Both the position numbers and the translations under genes were made by a program. From contig CAVVYA010000013.1 of assembly GCA_963752345.1 (NCBI GenBank), positions 124,001-188,000 on the forward strand: a stretch of DNA of 64,000 nt. Reading direction: 5' to 3'. Position 1 is the first letter of the stretch; every line of letters begins with the position of its first letter. Positions 8,868 through 17,610 of the stretch are shown in pieces. Source of the stretch: CAVVYA01 sp963752345. GTDB lineage: Bacteria > Pseudomonadota > Alphaproteobacteria > SMXQ01. The notes below the pieces were generated by a model. The model did no database searches, was not told the origin of the DNA, and saw nothing but the letters and a program-made list of their open reading frames with translations.

Positions 8868-10181
8868 ATGGCTACCCAGCCTGCGGATACGAAGTCGTTC
8901 TACGAAACCCACGTGTTCTGCTGCGTCAATCAGCGCCCCGCCGGACACCCGCGCAGCTGCTGCGCCGACCGCGGCGGCAAGGACCTGCACGGCTACATGA
9001 AGTCGCGCGCCAAGGAACTCGGCATCAAGAACATCCGCGTCAACCAGTCCGGCTGCCTCGAGCGCTGCGAGCTCGGCGCCGCCCTGGTGATCTATCCCGA
9101 AGGCGTCTGGTACACCTACGAGAGCCACGAGGACGTGGACGAGATCCTCACCAAGCACATCATCAACGGCGAGAAGGTCGATCGCCTGGTGCTCGAGGTC
9201 GACCAGAAGCTGCCGCGCCCCAAGACCCGCACCGCGCTGAAGCTGCGCGTCAACAAGGTCGAGAACCTGACCGCCGACATCAAGCTGTTCGAGCTGGTGG
9301 CGCCTGATGGCTCTTCGCTGCTGCCGGAATTCGAAGCCGGCGCGCATGTCGACGTGGTGACCGGTGGCGGCCATCGCCGTTCCTATTCGTTGGCCAACGA
9401 TCCGGCCGAGCGTAACCGCTACGTCATCGGCGTGCTGCGCGAGAAGGCTGGCCGTGGCGGCTCCGCCTGGATGCATGACAACGTCAAGGTCGGCGACACG
9501 CTGACCGTCATGCCGCCGCTCAACAACTTCCCGCTCGCCGAATCGGCGGGCGAGCACATCCTGATCGGCGGCGGCATCGGCATCACGCCGATGAAAGCCA
9601 TGGTCCACCGCCTCAACGCGCTGGGCGAGAAATACACCCTGCATTATTGCTCGCGCTCGGCCGACAGCACCGCCTTCCTCAACGAGATCAGGGAACTGTG
9701 CGGTGCCAACGTGGTGTTCCACCACGACAACGGCGATTTTACCAAGGGCATCAAGTTTGCCGACGTGCTCGGCGAGCATCGCCCGGGCAGCCATGTCTAT
9801 GTTTGCGGCCCGACCGGTTTCCTCAACGCGGCGCGCGCCGCGGCGGCCCATTGGCCGGAAGGCTGCGTGCATTTCGAGGTGTTCGCGCCGACCAACGCCA
9901 AGAAGGAATACCAGAACGAGCCGTTCAAGGTGACCCTGGCGCGCCGCAAGCAGACGCTCGACGTGCCGGCCGACAAGTCGATTCTCGAAGTGGTGCGCGC
10001 GGCCGGCGTGGTCGCCGAATCCTCCTGCGAGGAAGGCATCTGCTCGACCTGCAAGACCCGTCTGATCGCGGGTGCGGCGGATCACCGCGACGAGGTACTG
10101 ACGAGCGAGGAAAAGGCCAACCAGATCATGATCTGCGTGTCGCGCGCCAAGCCGGGCGAGACCTTGATCCTCGATCTGTAA
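8868..10181 (+). CDS. Three-module electron transfer protein: thioredoxin-like [2Fe-2S] + flavin/NAD reductase + plant-type [2Fe-2S]
   Basis: A 437-residue fusion. Residues 1-110 repeat the upstream protein, with cysteines C18/C19, C31/C32, C63 and C67. Residues about 120-335 are a ferredoxin-NADP reductase-like module: flavin motif RRSYSLAND, nucleotide motif LIGGGIGITPMKAM, and VYVCGPTGFL. Residues about 350-437 are a plant-type ferredoxin with CEEGICSTC (C-x4-C-x2-C) and a last cysteine in IMICVSRA. The reductase-plus-ferredoxin half matches the vanillate demethylase/phthalate dioxygenase reductase (VanB/PDR) type. The N-terminal second Fe-S domain is not part of that classical architecture. 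It should pass electrons from NAD(P)H via flavin to two Fe-S centres; the acceptor is unknown, and no oxygenase component lies in the window. Confidence 0.88.
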   Translation: MATQPADTKSFYETHVFCCVNQRPAGHPRSCCADRGGKDLHGYMKSRAKELGIKNIRVNQSGCLERCELGAALVIYPEGVWYTYESHEDVDEILTKHIINGEKVDRLVLEVDQKLPRPKTRTALKLRVNKVENLTADIKLFELVAPDGSSLLPEFEAGAHVDVVTGGGHRRSYSLANDPAERNRYVIGVLREKAGRGGSAWMHDNVKVGDTLTVMPPLNNFPLAESAGEHILIGGGIGITPMKAMVHRLNALGEKYTLHYCSRSADSTAFLNEIRELCGANVVFHHDNGDFTKGIKFADVLGEHRPGSHVYVCGPTGFLNAARAAAAHWPEGCVHFEVFAPTNAKKEYQNEPFKVTLARRKQTLDVPADKSILEVVRAAGVVAESSCEEGICSTCKTRLIAGAADHRDEVLTSEEKANQIMICVSRAKPGETLILDL

Positions 10182-10201
10182 CTGCGCCGCCTTGAGAAAC
10201 G

Positions 10202-10233
10202 AAAACGCCCCGGCAAAACCGGGGCGTTTTTTT
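10202..10233 (+). terminator. Intrinsic terminator after the reductase
   Basis: A perfect 12-bp stem (10202-10213 / 10219-10230, core ACGCCCCGG / CCGGGGCGT) with loop CAAAA, ending in seven T (10227-10233). It lies 20 bases after the reductase stop. The A-run on the other side means it could also serve the convergent gntR transcript. Confidence 0.92.
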
Positions 10234-10272
10234 GTGCCCGCGTCTCGGCCCCGCGATGGTGAGCGCGCCGCG

Positions 10273-11031
10273 TCAGGTGCTGGTGGTGGCGTAGTGTTGG
10301 TCGCTGGTCTCGCACACCATATGGCGGAATTCGATGGGCGTGGCATCGATGGCGAACGACCGGCGCTCGATGTCCAGCACAGCCGTTTTCGGGGCGAGCT
10401 CCAGCAGTTCGGATTCCTGGTCGGTGGCGGCGCGGGCGCGCAGCTTCTCCTCCGCCTTGACCACCAGCACGCCGTAGTCCTGCTCGAGCAGCGCATAGAG
10501 ATTCGCCTGCTGGGCCCGATTGTAGACGATGTCGAAATTGGGAAACCGCGCGGCTGCCAGCGCCACGGTCTCGATGATCTTCGGCCGTCCACTGAAACAG
10601 CGCACCCGCTGAATGCGCAGAACGCGGCCACCCGGCGGTAGCGCCAGACCCGTCGCCTCTTCCGCGGTGGCGTCATCCTCTTTGAAGGCGACAAGCCGGG
10701 TGGCGTGCGGCACCCAACGCTCGCCGCTGTCGAGCACCAGGCGAAAGAAATGCAGCGGCGTGTGGCGCGTGTTGCGCGCCGCGACGAAAGTGCCTTTGCC
10801 CTGCATGCGGATGACGGCGTTCTCGGCCGCCAGCTCGTCGAGCGCCTTGCGTACCGTGCCCTGGCTGACCTTGAATTCGGCCGCGAGCTTGAATTCGCTC
10901 GGCAGCAGCTCGCCAGGCCGCCAATCGCCGCGAAGCACCCGTTGGATCAGGAGCTCCTTGATCTGCAGATAGAGCGGATGAAAGTCGAGAGTACCTCCCG
11001 ACTTATCCTCGGATTCGCGATGCTTGTTCAC
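10273..11031 (-). CDS. GntR-family transcriptional regulator (HutC/UTRA type)
   Basis: A 252-residue regulator starting at GTG 11031. The N-terminal winged helix includes PLYLQIKELLIQRVLRGDW, PSEFKLAAEFKVSQGTVRKA and AVIRMQGKGTFVA, the classic GntR helix-turn-helix and wing. The rest is a UTRA ligand-binding domain ending FRHMVCETSDQHYA. It is last in a minus-strand run behind three MFS transporters. Its start lies inside the 3' end of the nearest MFS gene (29-base overlap), so it is probably co-transcribed with them and regulates them. The inducer is not evident; UTRA domains bind small metabolites such as sugars, histidine intermediates or acids. Confidence 0.9.
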   Translation of the reverse strand: MNKHRESEDKSGGTLDFHPLYLQIKELLIQRVLRGDWRPGELLPSEFKLAAEFKVSQGTVRKALDELAAENAVIRMQGKGTFVAARNTRHTPLHFFRLVLDSGERWVPHATRLVAFKEDDATAEEATGLALPPGGRVLRIQRVRCFSGRPKIIETVALAAARFPNFDIVYNRAQQANLYALLEQDYGVLVVKAEEKLRARAATDQESELLELAPKTAVLDIERRSFAIDATPIEFRHMVCETSDQHYATTST

Positions 11032-12466
11032 GAGGCCATATTAGGATGGTTGGATGAACATCCGCAATTAAAGTAAAATTAGGATTACCGACGGCCCTGT
11101 CTAGGGCGCGCAAAGACCCGATAAAGTCTGCATCTTCCGCCAGCGCGATGTCGATCCTATCTATTCTAAGGAACTCGTTCCGCCAGCAGGCAGTCGGCGT
11201 GCCGGTGGCATCCTCCGCGCGGCGGGGATCGCACTCAAGGGCCGCCGCCATGGCCCGACGCTGGCGCCAAGCCCACAGCCACAGCACGAGGCAAAGCGCC
11301 GCCCCGAACCCGAGCGGGATCGATAAGCCGAGACGGTCGGTGGCGGCGCCCATCAGCAACGCGCCCACGGCCGGACCGCCGCGCGCGATCAGGCCGTAGA
11401 CGCTGACGACGCGGCCGCGCAACGCCGGATCGACGGCATATTGGATCAGCGTCTGATTGCTGATCGCGTGGATATTGAAGCAAAGCCCCAGCAGCCCGAC
11501 CAGCCCGCAGCCGATCCAGAAGATCGTCGTCACGGAAAACAACAGCAGCACCGCGGACATGAACAGGATGCTGAGAATCATCACCCTGCTCAGTCCGGCG
11601 ATGCCGGCGGAGCGGCTGGTCAACCACAAGCCGCCGGCCATGGCGCCGACGCTGTGGCAGATGAGAAGCAACGCCAGGCCCTCGGGCCCGCGCTCGAATA
11701 CATCGGCCACGAAGCCGGGCAATAGATCCGTCACCGGTCGGGCGAACAGGGCGACGAGCACGAGAATGATCAACTGCCGTCGAATTCCCACATGCCTCAG
11801 CGCATAGTGCACGCCAGCCACCGCGTCGCTGACGATCGATCCTGTCGCCCGTTCGCGCGGCGGCAGCGGCCCGATGCGGATGACGTACAGCAGCGCGCTG
11901 AACAGCAGCATCGCGGCCGCGGCGACCGCGAAGGTCCAGCCGGTGCCCGCCGTCGCCATGATAGCGCCGCCAATCGCCGGACCAAGGAAGCGCGACGAAT
12001 TGAACACCATGGAATTGAACGCCAGCGCGGAGGCCAGTTGCTCGCGGCCGACCAGGACATAGACCACGGTCATGCGCGACGGCCGGTTGAACGCCGTCAG
12101 GATGCCGCGGAACAACGTTATGACGAGCAGCAGCCATACATCCATGCCGCCGCTCAGGGTCAGGACGGCGAGGATGGCGGAGTGGAGGAAGGTGCAGATC
12201 TGCGTCATCCGCAGCACCTTCATGTAATCGACCCGGTCGACGATGGCGCCAGCGAAAATACCGAACAGGATCGACGGAATCTGATCGGCGATGGCCATGA
12301 CGCCGAGCCAACCGAAGGACTGGGTGAGTTCCCACGTCAGCCAGCCGATGGCGAGCCGCTGCATCCAGAGTCCGATGTTGCCCGCCCAATGGCCGAAGAC
12401 ATAGAGGCCATAGTTGCGGTTGCCCAGCAGCCGGAACAGGTTCGCGAGGCCGGCAGGAATTTTCAT
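11003..12466 (-). CDS. MFS transporter (EntS/MFS_3-like), third of a tandem triplet
   Basis: A 487-residue major facilitator permease with about 12 membrane helices. It is closely paralogous to the two upstream genes: shared landmarks are GNRNYGLYVFG near the start, MQRLAIGWLTWELT, FNRPSRMTVVYVLVGREQLASA and SNQTLIQYAVDPALRGRVVSVYG. The last about 75 residues (after WRQRRAMAAALE) have no counterpart in the paralogues, are not membrane-like, and cross the AT-rich gntR upstream region. The original stop near 11230 may have been lost by mutation or indel. EntS-like MFS proteins usually export siderophores or drugs. The substrate here is unknown. Confidence 0.88.
   Translation of the reverse strand: MKIPAGLANLFRLLGNRNYGLYVFGHWAGNIGLWMQRLAIGWLTWELTQSFGWLGVMAIADQIPSILFGIFAGAIVDRVDYMKVLRMTQICTFLHSAILAVLTLSGGMDVWLLLVITLFRGILTAFNRPSRMTVVYVLVGREQLASALAFNSMVFNSSRFLGPAIGGAIMATAGTGWTFAVAAAAMLLFSALLYVIRIGPLPPRERATGSIVSDAVAGVHYALRHVGIRRQLIILVLVALFARPVTDLLPGFVADVFERGPEGLALLLICHSVGAMAGGLWLTSRSAGIAGLSRVMILSILFMSAVLLLFSVTTIFWIGCGLVGLLGLCFNIHAISNQTLIQYAVDPALRGRVVSVYGLIARGGPAVGALLMGAATDRLGLSIPLGFGAALCLVLWLWAWRQRRAMAAALECDPRRAEDATGTPTACWRNEFLRIDRIDIALAEDADFIGSLRALDRAVGNPNFTLIADVHPTILIWPREQASRIRG
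11052..11063. promoter_or_regulatory. Candidate GntR operator (palindrome) in AT-rich gntR upstream region
   Basis: GGATG-AA-CATCC lies 21 bases before the gntR start, flanked by direct repeats ATTAGGAT at 11040-11047 and 11078-11085. The whole 11035-11095 stretch is AT-rich, although it lies inside the long MFS reading frame, which suggests that it is really a regulatory region. Autoregulation is inference. Confidence 0.35.
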
Positions 12467-12509
12467 GATCGAAGCGGCCTCGACGCCATCAATCCCCCCG
12501 ACTGCCGGC

Positions 12510-13793
12510 TTAGTCTTTGCGGTGCTTGACGGCCGGCGTCTCGGCTTCGACAGCCGCCACCAGCCAGTTGCGCTGGCGCTGCGCCCAGGCCCAGAGGAAC
12601 AGGCAAACGCCGGCGCCGATGGCGACCGGCAGTTGCAGGCCGAAATGTTCGGCGAATCCGCCCATCATCATGGCGCCGACCGCCGGCACGTCCTGCGCGA
12701 CCATGCCGTAGACGCTGATCACGCGGCCGCGCAGATCGGGCTCCACGGCCGCCTGAATCAGCGTCTGATTGCCCACGCTCATGATGATGAACGCGGCACC
12801 AGTGAGCGCCGCCATGACGCAGCCGAGCCAGAACATATCGCTGATGACGAAGAGAAACAGCGCAAGAGCCATGAACAGAATGTTGACGATCGTGACGTTG
12901 GTCAGGCCTTTCATCCCGCTGCTGCGGCTGGCCAGCCACATTCCTCCGGCCATGGCGCCCAGGCCATGGAAGCTGAGCAGCATGCCGAGCCCGTGGGCGC
13001 CGCTGTCGAACACCTCGGCGGCAAAACCCGGAAACAGGTCGATCACCGGCTTGGCGAACAGCGAGGTGCCGACCAGCAGGAAGAGCTGCACGCGAATCGT
13101 CGGCTGGGCCACGATATAGCGCACGCCGTCGAGCGTTTCGCCCAGCATGGAGCGGCGCGCGCCGGACTCGCGTGCCGGCAACGGCGGGAAGTGCATGATC
13201 GAAAGACAAATCGTCATGGCGAACAGCAGGGTGGCCGACACAGTGAAGGCCAGGGCAGTGCCGTAGCGCGCGCCGCCCAAGGCGATGATGCCGCCACCGA
13301 TCGCCGGACCGATGAAGCGCGACATATTGAAGATCATCGAATTGACGGCCAGCGCCGAGGCCAGCCGGTCGCGCCCGACCAGCGCGTAGACCAGCGTCAT
13401 GCGCGACGGGCGGCTGAAGGCGAGCACGCTGCCGCGAAAGATCGTCAAGCCGAGCAGCAGACCGATATGCATGTGGCCGCTGAAGGTGGCGATGGCGAGC
13501 ATCACCGAATAGGACACCGACAGCGCCTGTGAGATACGCAGCATCTTCAGGTAATCCATGCGGTCGACCAGCGCGCCGGCAAACAGGCCGAGCAGCAACG
13601 TCGGGATCGATTCGGCGATGGCGATGCCGCCCAGCCAGGCGGCCGAGTGGGTGAGGTCCCATGTCAGCCAGCCGATGGCGACGCGCTGCGTCCACATGCC
13701 CGTCGTGGCTGACAGATTCCCGAGGACGTAAAGGCGGTAATTCTTGTTCTGGAACGTGTCCCTGATCGCGCCGAAGCCGCCCGGAATCTTCAT
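12510..13793 (-). CDS. MFS transporter (EntS/MFS_3-like), second of a tandem triplet
   Basis: A 427-residue permease. It shares with its neighbours NKNYRLYVLGNLSATTGMW, TQRVAIGWLTWDLTHSAAWL, FSRPSRMTLVYALVGRDRLA and NQTLIQAAVEPDLRGRVISV, the last being the conserved cytoplasmic R-G-R motif of MFS_3 proteins. Its start overlaps the stop of the upstream paralogue by four bases, and the next gene starts 43 bases after its stop. It ends in a short charged tail (PAVKHRKD), which helps show that the C-terminal extension of the third copy is abnormal. Export of a small molecule under GntR control is the best guess. Confidence 0.9.
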   Translation of the reverse strand: MKIPGGFGAIRDTFQNKNYRLYVLGNLSATTGMWTQRVAIGWLTWDLTHSAAWLGGIAIAESIPTLLLGLFAGALVDRMDYLKMLRISQALSVSYSVMLAIATFSGHMHIGLLLGLTIFRGSVLAFSRPSRMTLVYALVGRDRLASALAVNSMIFNMSRFIGPAIGGGIIALGGARYGTALAFTVSATLLFAMTICLSIMHFPPLPARESGARRSMLGETLDGVRYIVAQPTIRVQLFLLVGTSLFAKPVIDLFPGFAAEVFDSGAHGLGMLLSFHGLGAMAGGMWLASRSSGMKGLTNVTIVNILFMALALFLFVISDMFWLGCVMAALTGAAFIIMSVGNQTLIQAAVEPDLRGRVISVYGMVAQDVPAVGAMMMGGFAEHFGLQLPVAIGAGVCLFLWAWAQRQRNWLVAAVEAETPAVKHRKD

Positions 13794-15073
13794 CCCGCAC
13801 CGCCGGGAATTTTATCGCTGGTCTCGCCCGGCGCCCCCTCGGTCTCCAGCGCCTTGGCCATCCAGACCCGTTGACGCCACATCCACAGGCCGAGAAACAG
13901 ACACATCGCCGCGCCGACGGCGACCGGCCACTGCAGGCCGAAATGTTCGGCCACGCCGCCGATCGTGATGGCGCCGAGCGCCGGTACGCCCTGATTGATC
14001 AAGCCGTAGGTGCTCACGACGCGGCCGCGGAATTCCGGGTCGACCGCCGATTGGATCAGGGTCTGGTTGCTGATGCCCTGCACGATGAAGGCAAAGCCGA
14101 TCAGGGCGACGAGCACGCACGCCACCCAGAAGACCGTGGTCAGCGCAAACAGGAAGACGACCACGCCGATGACCATGACGTTGCCGAGGTTGATGGTGGT
14201 GAGGCCCCTGAGGCTGCCGCGGCTGGTCAGCCACAAGCCGCCCACCATGGCGCCGATGCCGTGAAAGGTGAACAGCATGGCGAGCCCCTCCGGCCCGCGG
14301 CTGAACACGTCGGCGGCGAAACCGGGGAACAGGTCGGTCAGCGGCTTGACGAGGATCGAGATCGCCATCATGAGGGCGAGCTGCGAGCGGATGCCGGGAT
14401 GCGCCATGATGTAGCGCACACCCTCCATGGTTTCGGCGACCATGGAGGTGCCACGCGGCTCGCGCGGGGGCATGGCCGAAACCCGCATGGACGCCAGGCA
14501 GATCGTGAAAATGAAGAACATCACGGAGCCGAAGGCGAAGGTCCAGGCGGCGTTGCCGGCCGACAGAATGGCGCCGCCGATCGCCGGACCGACGAAGCGC
14601 GACATGTTGAAGATCATGGAATTCGTCGCGATGGCAGACGGCAGCAGGTCGCGCCCGACCAGCGTATAGACGAACGTCATGCGTGACGGCCGGCTGAACG
14701 CCAGAACGCTGCCGCGGAAGATCGTCAAGCCGAGCAGCACCCAGATGTCGGTCAGACCGGCGAAGGTCAGCACCGCGAGCGAGATGGAATACAACAGCGT
14801 AAGCGACTGGGTGATGCGCAGCAGCTTGAAGTAGTTGACGCGATCGACCACCGTGCCGGCGACGAAGCCGAGCAGGATGGTCGGCGCCGATTCGGCGAGC
14901 GCCATGCCGCCGAGCCACGCCGGCGAATGGGTGAGTTCCCAGGTCAGCCAGCCGATGGCGACCCGCTGCACCCACATGCCCATGGTGGAGGACAGATTCC
15001 CGATCACGTACAGACGATAGTTACGGTTGGCGAACGTCTGTCGTATGGCTCTGAGGCCGCCGGGAACCTTCAT
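13790..15073 (-). CDS. MFS transporter (EntS/MFS_3-like), first of a tandem triplet
   Basis: A 427-residue permease at the head of the minus-strand operon. It carries the same landmarks as its paralogues (NRNYRLYVIGNLSSTMGMW, VQRVAIGWLTWELTHSPAWL, FSRPSRMTFVYTLVGRDLL, NQTLIQSAVDPEFRGRVVST). Identity to the second copy is high throughout, so the triplication is fairly recent or under common constraint. The ATGA overlap with the second copy indicates coupled translation. Three non-identical MFS units in one operon could form heteromeric or substrate-diversified exporters, but MFS proteins generally work as monomers. Confidence 0.9.
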   Translation of the reverse strand: MKVPGGLRAIRQTFANRNYRLYVIGNLSSTMGMWVQRVAIGWLTWELTHSPAWLGGMALAESAPTILLGFVAGTVVDRVNYFKLLRITQSLTLLYSISLAVLTFAGLTDIWVLLGLTIFRGSVLAFSRPSRMTFVYTLVGRDLLPSAIATNSMIFNMSRFVGPAIGGAILSAGNAAWTFAFGSVMFFIFTICLASMRVSAMPPREPRGTSMVAETMEGVRYIMAHPGIRSQLALMMAISILVKPLTDLFPGFAADVFSRGPEGLAMLFTFHGIGAMVGGLWLTSRGSLRGLTTINLGNVMVIGVVVFLFALTTVFWVACVLVALIGFAFIVQGISNQTLIQSAVDPEFRGRVVSTYGLINQGVPALGAITIGGVAEHFGLQWPVAVGAAMCLFLGLWMWRQRVWMAKALETEGAPGETSDKIPGGAG

Positions 15074-15621
15074 GGTTATCGCCCTGTCCCCGCGGCGCCG
15101 TGGTTGTCGTTGGCGTCGTGGTTCATGGTGCGGGACGGTACCCCGCTGTGGCTAAACCGGAAACCGCGACGCGCATGGCTGCGATGTCTTCCTCCATGGA
15201 GAGAAGGCGCTGAACGTCATCGTCGGTGATGAAGGTCACCCCGGTATTGTCCCTGTTCTGCTGTGCGTAGCGGTCTCATAGCGCCAACGGCGCGCGGGTG
15301 CAACCGCTCGGGCCACGACGATGTATCCGTTCGGTTCGGGAAAACCCCCGTCCCGCTGGGATTATAGACCAATCGATGGGCTGTCGATGTGCCGATTACG
15401 GCCTTACTGCAAGGCAGCAACCCCGCGCGGCGCCCCCCTCCTCCTGGTTCACCGATGGCGGATATCCGCGGCCGCCTCTCGCGCAGAGTTCCAGCGCGCC
15501 CTGCCTGGCGCCGCCATTTCGCCGAACATCGCGGATGCTGTGAAAGCCGGCGCCGGCGTGGCCCAGCCCGCACGTCGCCCATCGGACGTCATCCGCATCG
15601 TGCGGTGACGAAAGCCGAAGC
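15074..15621. other. Intergenic stretch without recognisable gene (548 bp)
   Basis: It lies between the head of the MFS operon and the racemase-fold gene. Only unconvincing open frames of arginine- and proline-rich composition are present, with no family signature and no ribosome site. It presumably holds the MFS operon promoter near 15075-15150. I see no strong hairpin or repeat. Confidence 0.5.
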
Positions 15622-16341
15622 TTAGAATTCCCCGAGCAGCCGCCCGTAGCCCTGGATCGGCTCCGGCACATTGCAGCGCCGCAGCGAGTCCCACACGATC
15701 GCCTGCAGCGCTGTCATGACGTTGACCCCGAGTGCCTGTTCGAGCGGATCGATGGCGTCGATGATCGCCCAGTGCGGGCAGGCAAAATAGATCGTGTCGG
15801 TGTCGGGCCAACGGCGCTTCAGCTCATGCCCAAGCCTGAGGGCCGTGCCGACGGGGATCTGCCCGAGCTGATGGAATTTGTATCCGGCGCCCAATGCGCC
15901 CGTCGGCTTCAGGCCGAATTCGCGGATGTACTCCATATGGCGCGCGTCATGGCTCGCGTCGTAGGGATGCACGATTCCGACGTGGCGGCTGTCGAGCTTG
16001 CCGAGCGCCTTGGCTTGGCAGGTCACGCTGGTCACCACCGGCACGCCGATTTCTTTCTCCGTCTCGCTGATCAGCTTCTCCACATTGCCCCAGCCCTGGG
16101 AGATGTTGATCGGCAGGCCACCGAACACCATCAGGTCGATGCCGGCCTGGGCCATCACCTTGGCGGCGCGCAGGCTGACCTCGTAGGCACGGTCGACCTC
16201 GTCGGCGCTGCGCTCGACCAGCGGCAGGGTATTGACCACCAGGGTCACGCCGCGCGGCGCGATTCGGTAGAATTCGTAGGGAAAAACCTCAGTCGCCGCC
16301 GGCGGCGAGGTATAGCCGATGCGTGCGCGATAACCATACAT
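15622..16341 (-). CDS. Asp/Glu racemase-fold protein, arylmalonate decarboxylase / maleate isomerase-like (paralogue A)
   Basis: A 239-residue member of the superfamily that includes maleate isomerase, arylmalonate decarboxylase (AMDase) and hydantoin racemase. The start at 16341 is fixed by GGAGG 10 bases upstream and by the MYGYRARIGYT opening shared with two paralogues in this window. The C-terminal catalytic cysteine is present in YFACPHWAIIDAID. The N-terminal catalytic cysteine position is occupied by GGLPINIS, so it resembles AMDase, which keeps only one cysteine. A TctC-type solute receptor is divergently encoded next door, which fits uptake and conversion of a dicarboxylate or malonate derivative. 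The substrate is unknown. Confidence 0.82.
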   Translation of the reverse strand: MYGYRARIGYTSPPAATEVFPYEFYRIAPRGVTLVVNTLPLVERSADEVDRAYEVSLRAAKVMAQAGIDLMVFGGLPINISQGWGNVEKLISETEKEIGVPVVTSVTCQAKALGKLDSRHVGIVHPYDASHDARHMEYIREFGLKPTGALGAGYKFHQLGQIPVGTALRLGHELKRRWPDTDTIYFACPHWAIIDAIDPLEQALGVNVMTALQAIVWDSLRRCNVPEPIQGYGRLLGEF

Positions 16342-16528
16342 GACGCCGAATTCCTCCCAATCTGTTCGGCCGGTTGCCCGGCCTGTCGCGTTTGCGGGGG
16401 CGGGTCGAGCACCCCCTTCGCCCATTATGCCGCCAGATTCCGCGTGCCGCTCAAGCGGTTTTCTTCTAGGCTTCCACCAACGGCTTCAGTCCATCGTATC
16501 CAGTCATTGCAAGAACAGGGAGACGACG

Positions 16529-17572
16529 ATGTGGTTTGCGAGCGCGCGAAAGCCTGTGTTGTTGACCGGAGCGGCGGCGCTCGCCGCCGGCCTCGTCGCG
16601 ACGCTGCCGGCCCTCGGCCAGGACATCTACAAGGGCAAGCAGGTCCGCATGGTGATCGCCAGCGGCGCCGGCGGTGGCTACGACACCTATGCCCGCGTGC
16701 TGTCGCGCCACATGCCGCGCCACATCGCGGGAAATCCCAGCTTCGTCGATCAGAACATGCCCGGCGCCAGCGGCATGGCGGCGACCAATTGGGGTTACAA
16801 GGTTGCGCCCAAGGACGGCTCGGTGATCGTCTCCACCTATAACGCGCTGCTGCTCGAACCGCTGTTCGGCAACAAGTCGGCGCAATACGATCCGCGCGAA
16901 TTCGAATGGATCGGCAGCATCAGCAAGCAGCAGAACATCTGCATGACCTGGCACACCAGCCCGGTCAAGACCATCGAGCAGGCCAGGGAGCGCGAGATCG
17001 TCGTCGCCGCCACCGGCGCCACGGGCAATGCCGCGACCTTGCCGAAGATCGTCAATGCCATGCTCGGCACCAAGTTCAAGGTGGTCGGCGGCTATGAGAC
17101 CACGGAGAGTCGGCTCGCGGTCGAGCGCGGCGAGGCCGAGGGCATCTGCGGCCTGTCATGGTCGACGCTCAAGGCGTCCAATCCGGATTGGACGCAGAAC
17201 AACCGCATGAACATCCTGCTGCAGACCGGCGACACCCGTCAGCCCGAACTGCCCAACGTGCCGACCCTGATCGAAAAAGCGCAGAGTGCCGACGACAAGC
17301 GGCTGCTGCAGGTGCTGTCGATGCCGGAAGATCTCGGCCGGCCGTTCTTCATGCCGCCGGGCACACCGAAAGAGATGGTCACCATCATGCGCCGCGCCTT
17401 CGACGCCACCATGAAGGACAAGGCGTTCATCGCCGAGAGCGAGAAGTCGAACCTCGAGGTCGATCCGGTCACCGGCGAGGAAATGCAGAGGAGCATCGCC
17501 CAGGCCTACGGCACGCCCAAGGCCGCGGTCGACCGCATGAGCGAATTGATGGGCCGCCAGACGAAGGGGTGA
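16529..17572 (+). CDS. Tripartite tricarboxylate transporter substrate-binding protein (Bug/TctC family), receptor 1
   Basis: A periplasmic solute receptor of 347 residues. The signal peptide is LTGAAALAAGLVATLPALGQ, cut before DIYKGKQ. Family landmarks are RMVIASGAGGGYDTYARVLS, the ligand loop NMPGASGMAATNW, and a C-terminal MTGEE-like segment (PVTGEEMQRSIAQAYG). ATG 16529 is chosen for AGGGAG eight bases upstream and for the signal peptide. No TctA or TctB membrane genes lie in the window, as is usual for the expanded Bug family. It is divergent from the racemase-fold gene (start-to-start 187 bases), so a shared regulatory region and a shared carboxylate substrate are plausible. Confidence 0.9.
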   Translation: MWFASARKPVLLTGAAALAAGLVATLPALGQDIYKGKQVRMVIASGAGGGYDTYARVLSRHMPRHIAGNPSFVDQNMPGASGMAATNWGYKVAPKDGSVIVSTYNALLLEPLFGNKSAQYDPREFEWIGSISKQQNICMTWHTSPVKTIEQAREREIVVAATGATGNAATLPKIVNAMLGTKFKVVGGYETTESRLAVERGEAEGICGLSWSTLKASNPDWTQNNRMNILLQTGDTRQPELPNVPTLIEKAQSADDKRLLQVLSMPEDLGRPFFMPPGTPKEMVTIMRRAFDATMKDKAFIAESEKSNLEVDPVTGEEMQRSIAQAYGTPKAAVDRMSELMGRQTKG

Positions 17573-17610
17573 AGCGTTGCGTCGCTCACTTCTCTTTGTC
17601 TGATGGCTCA

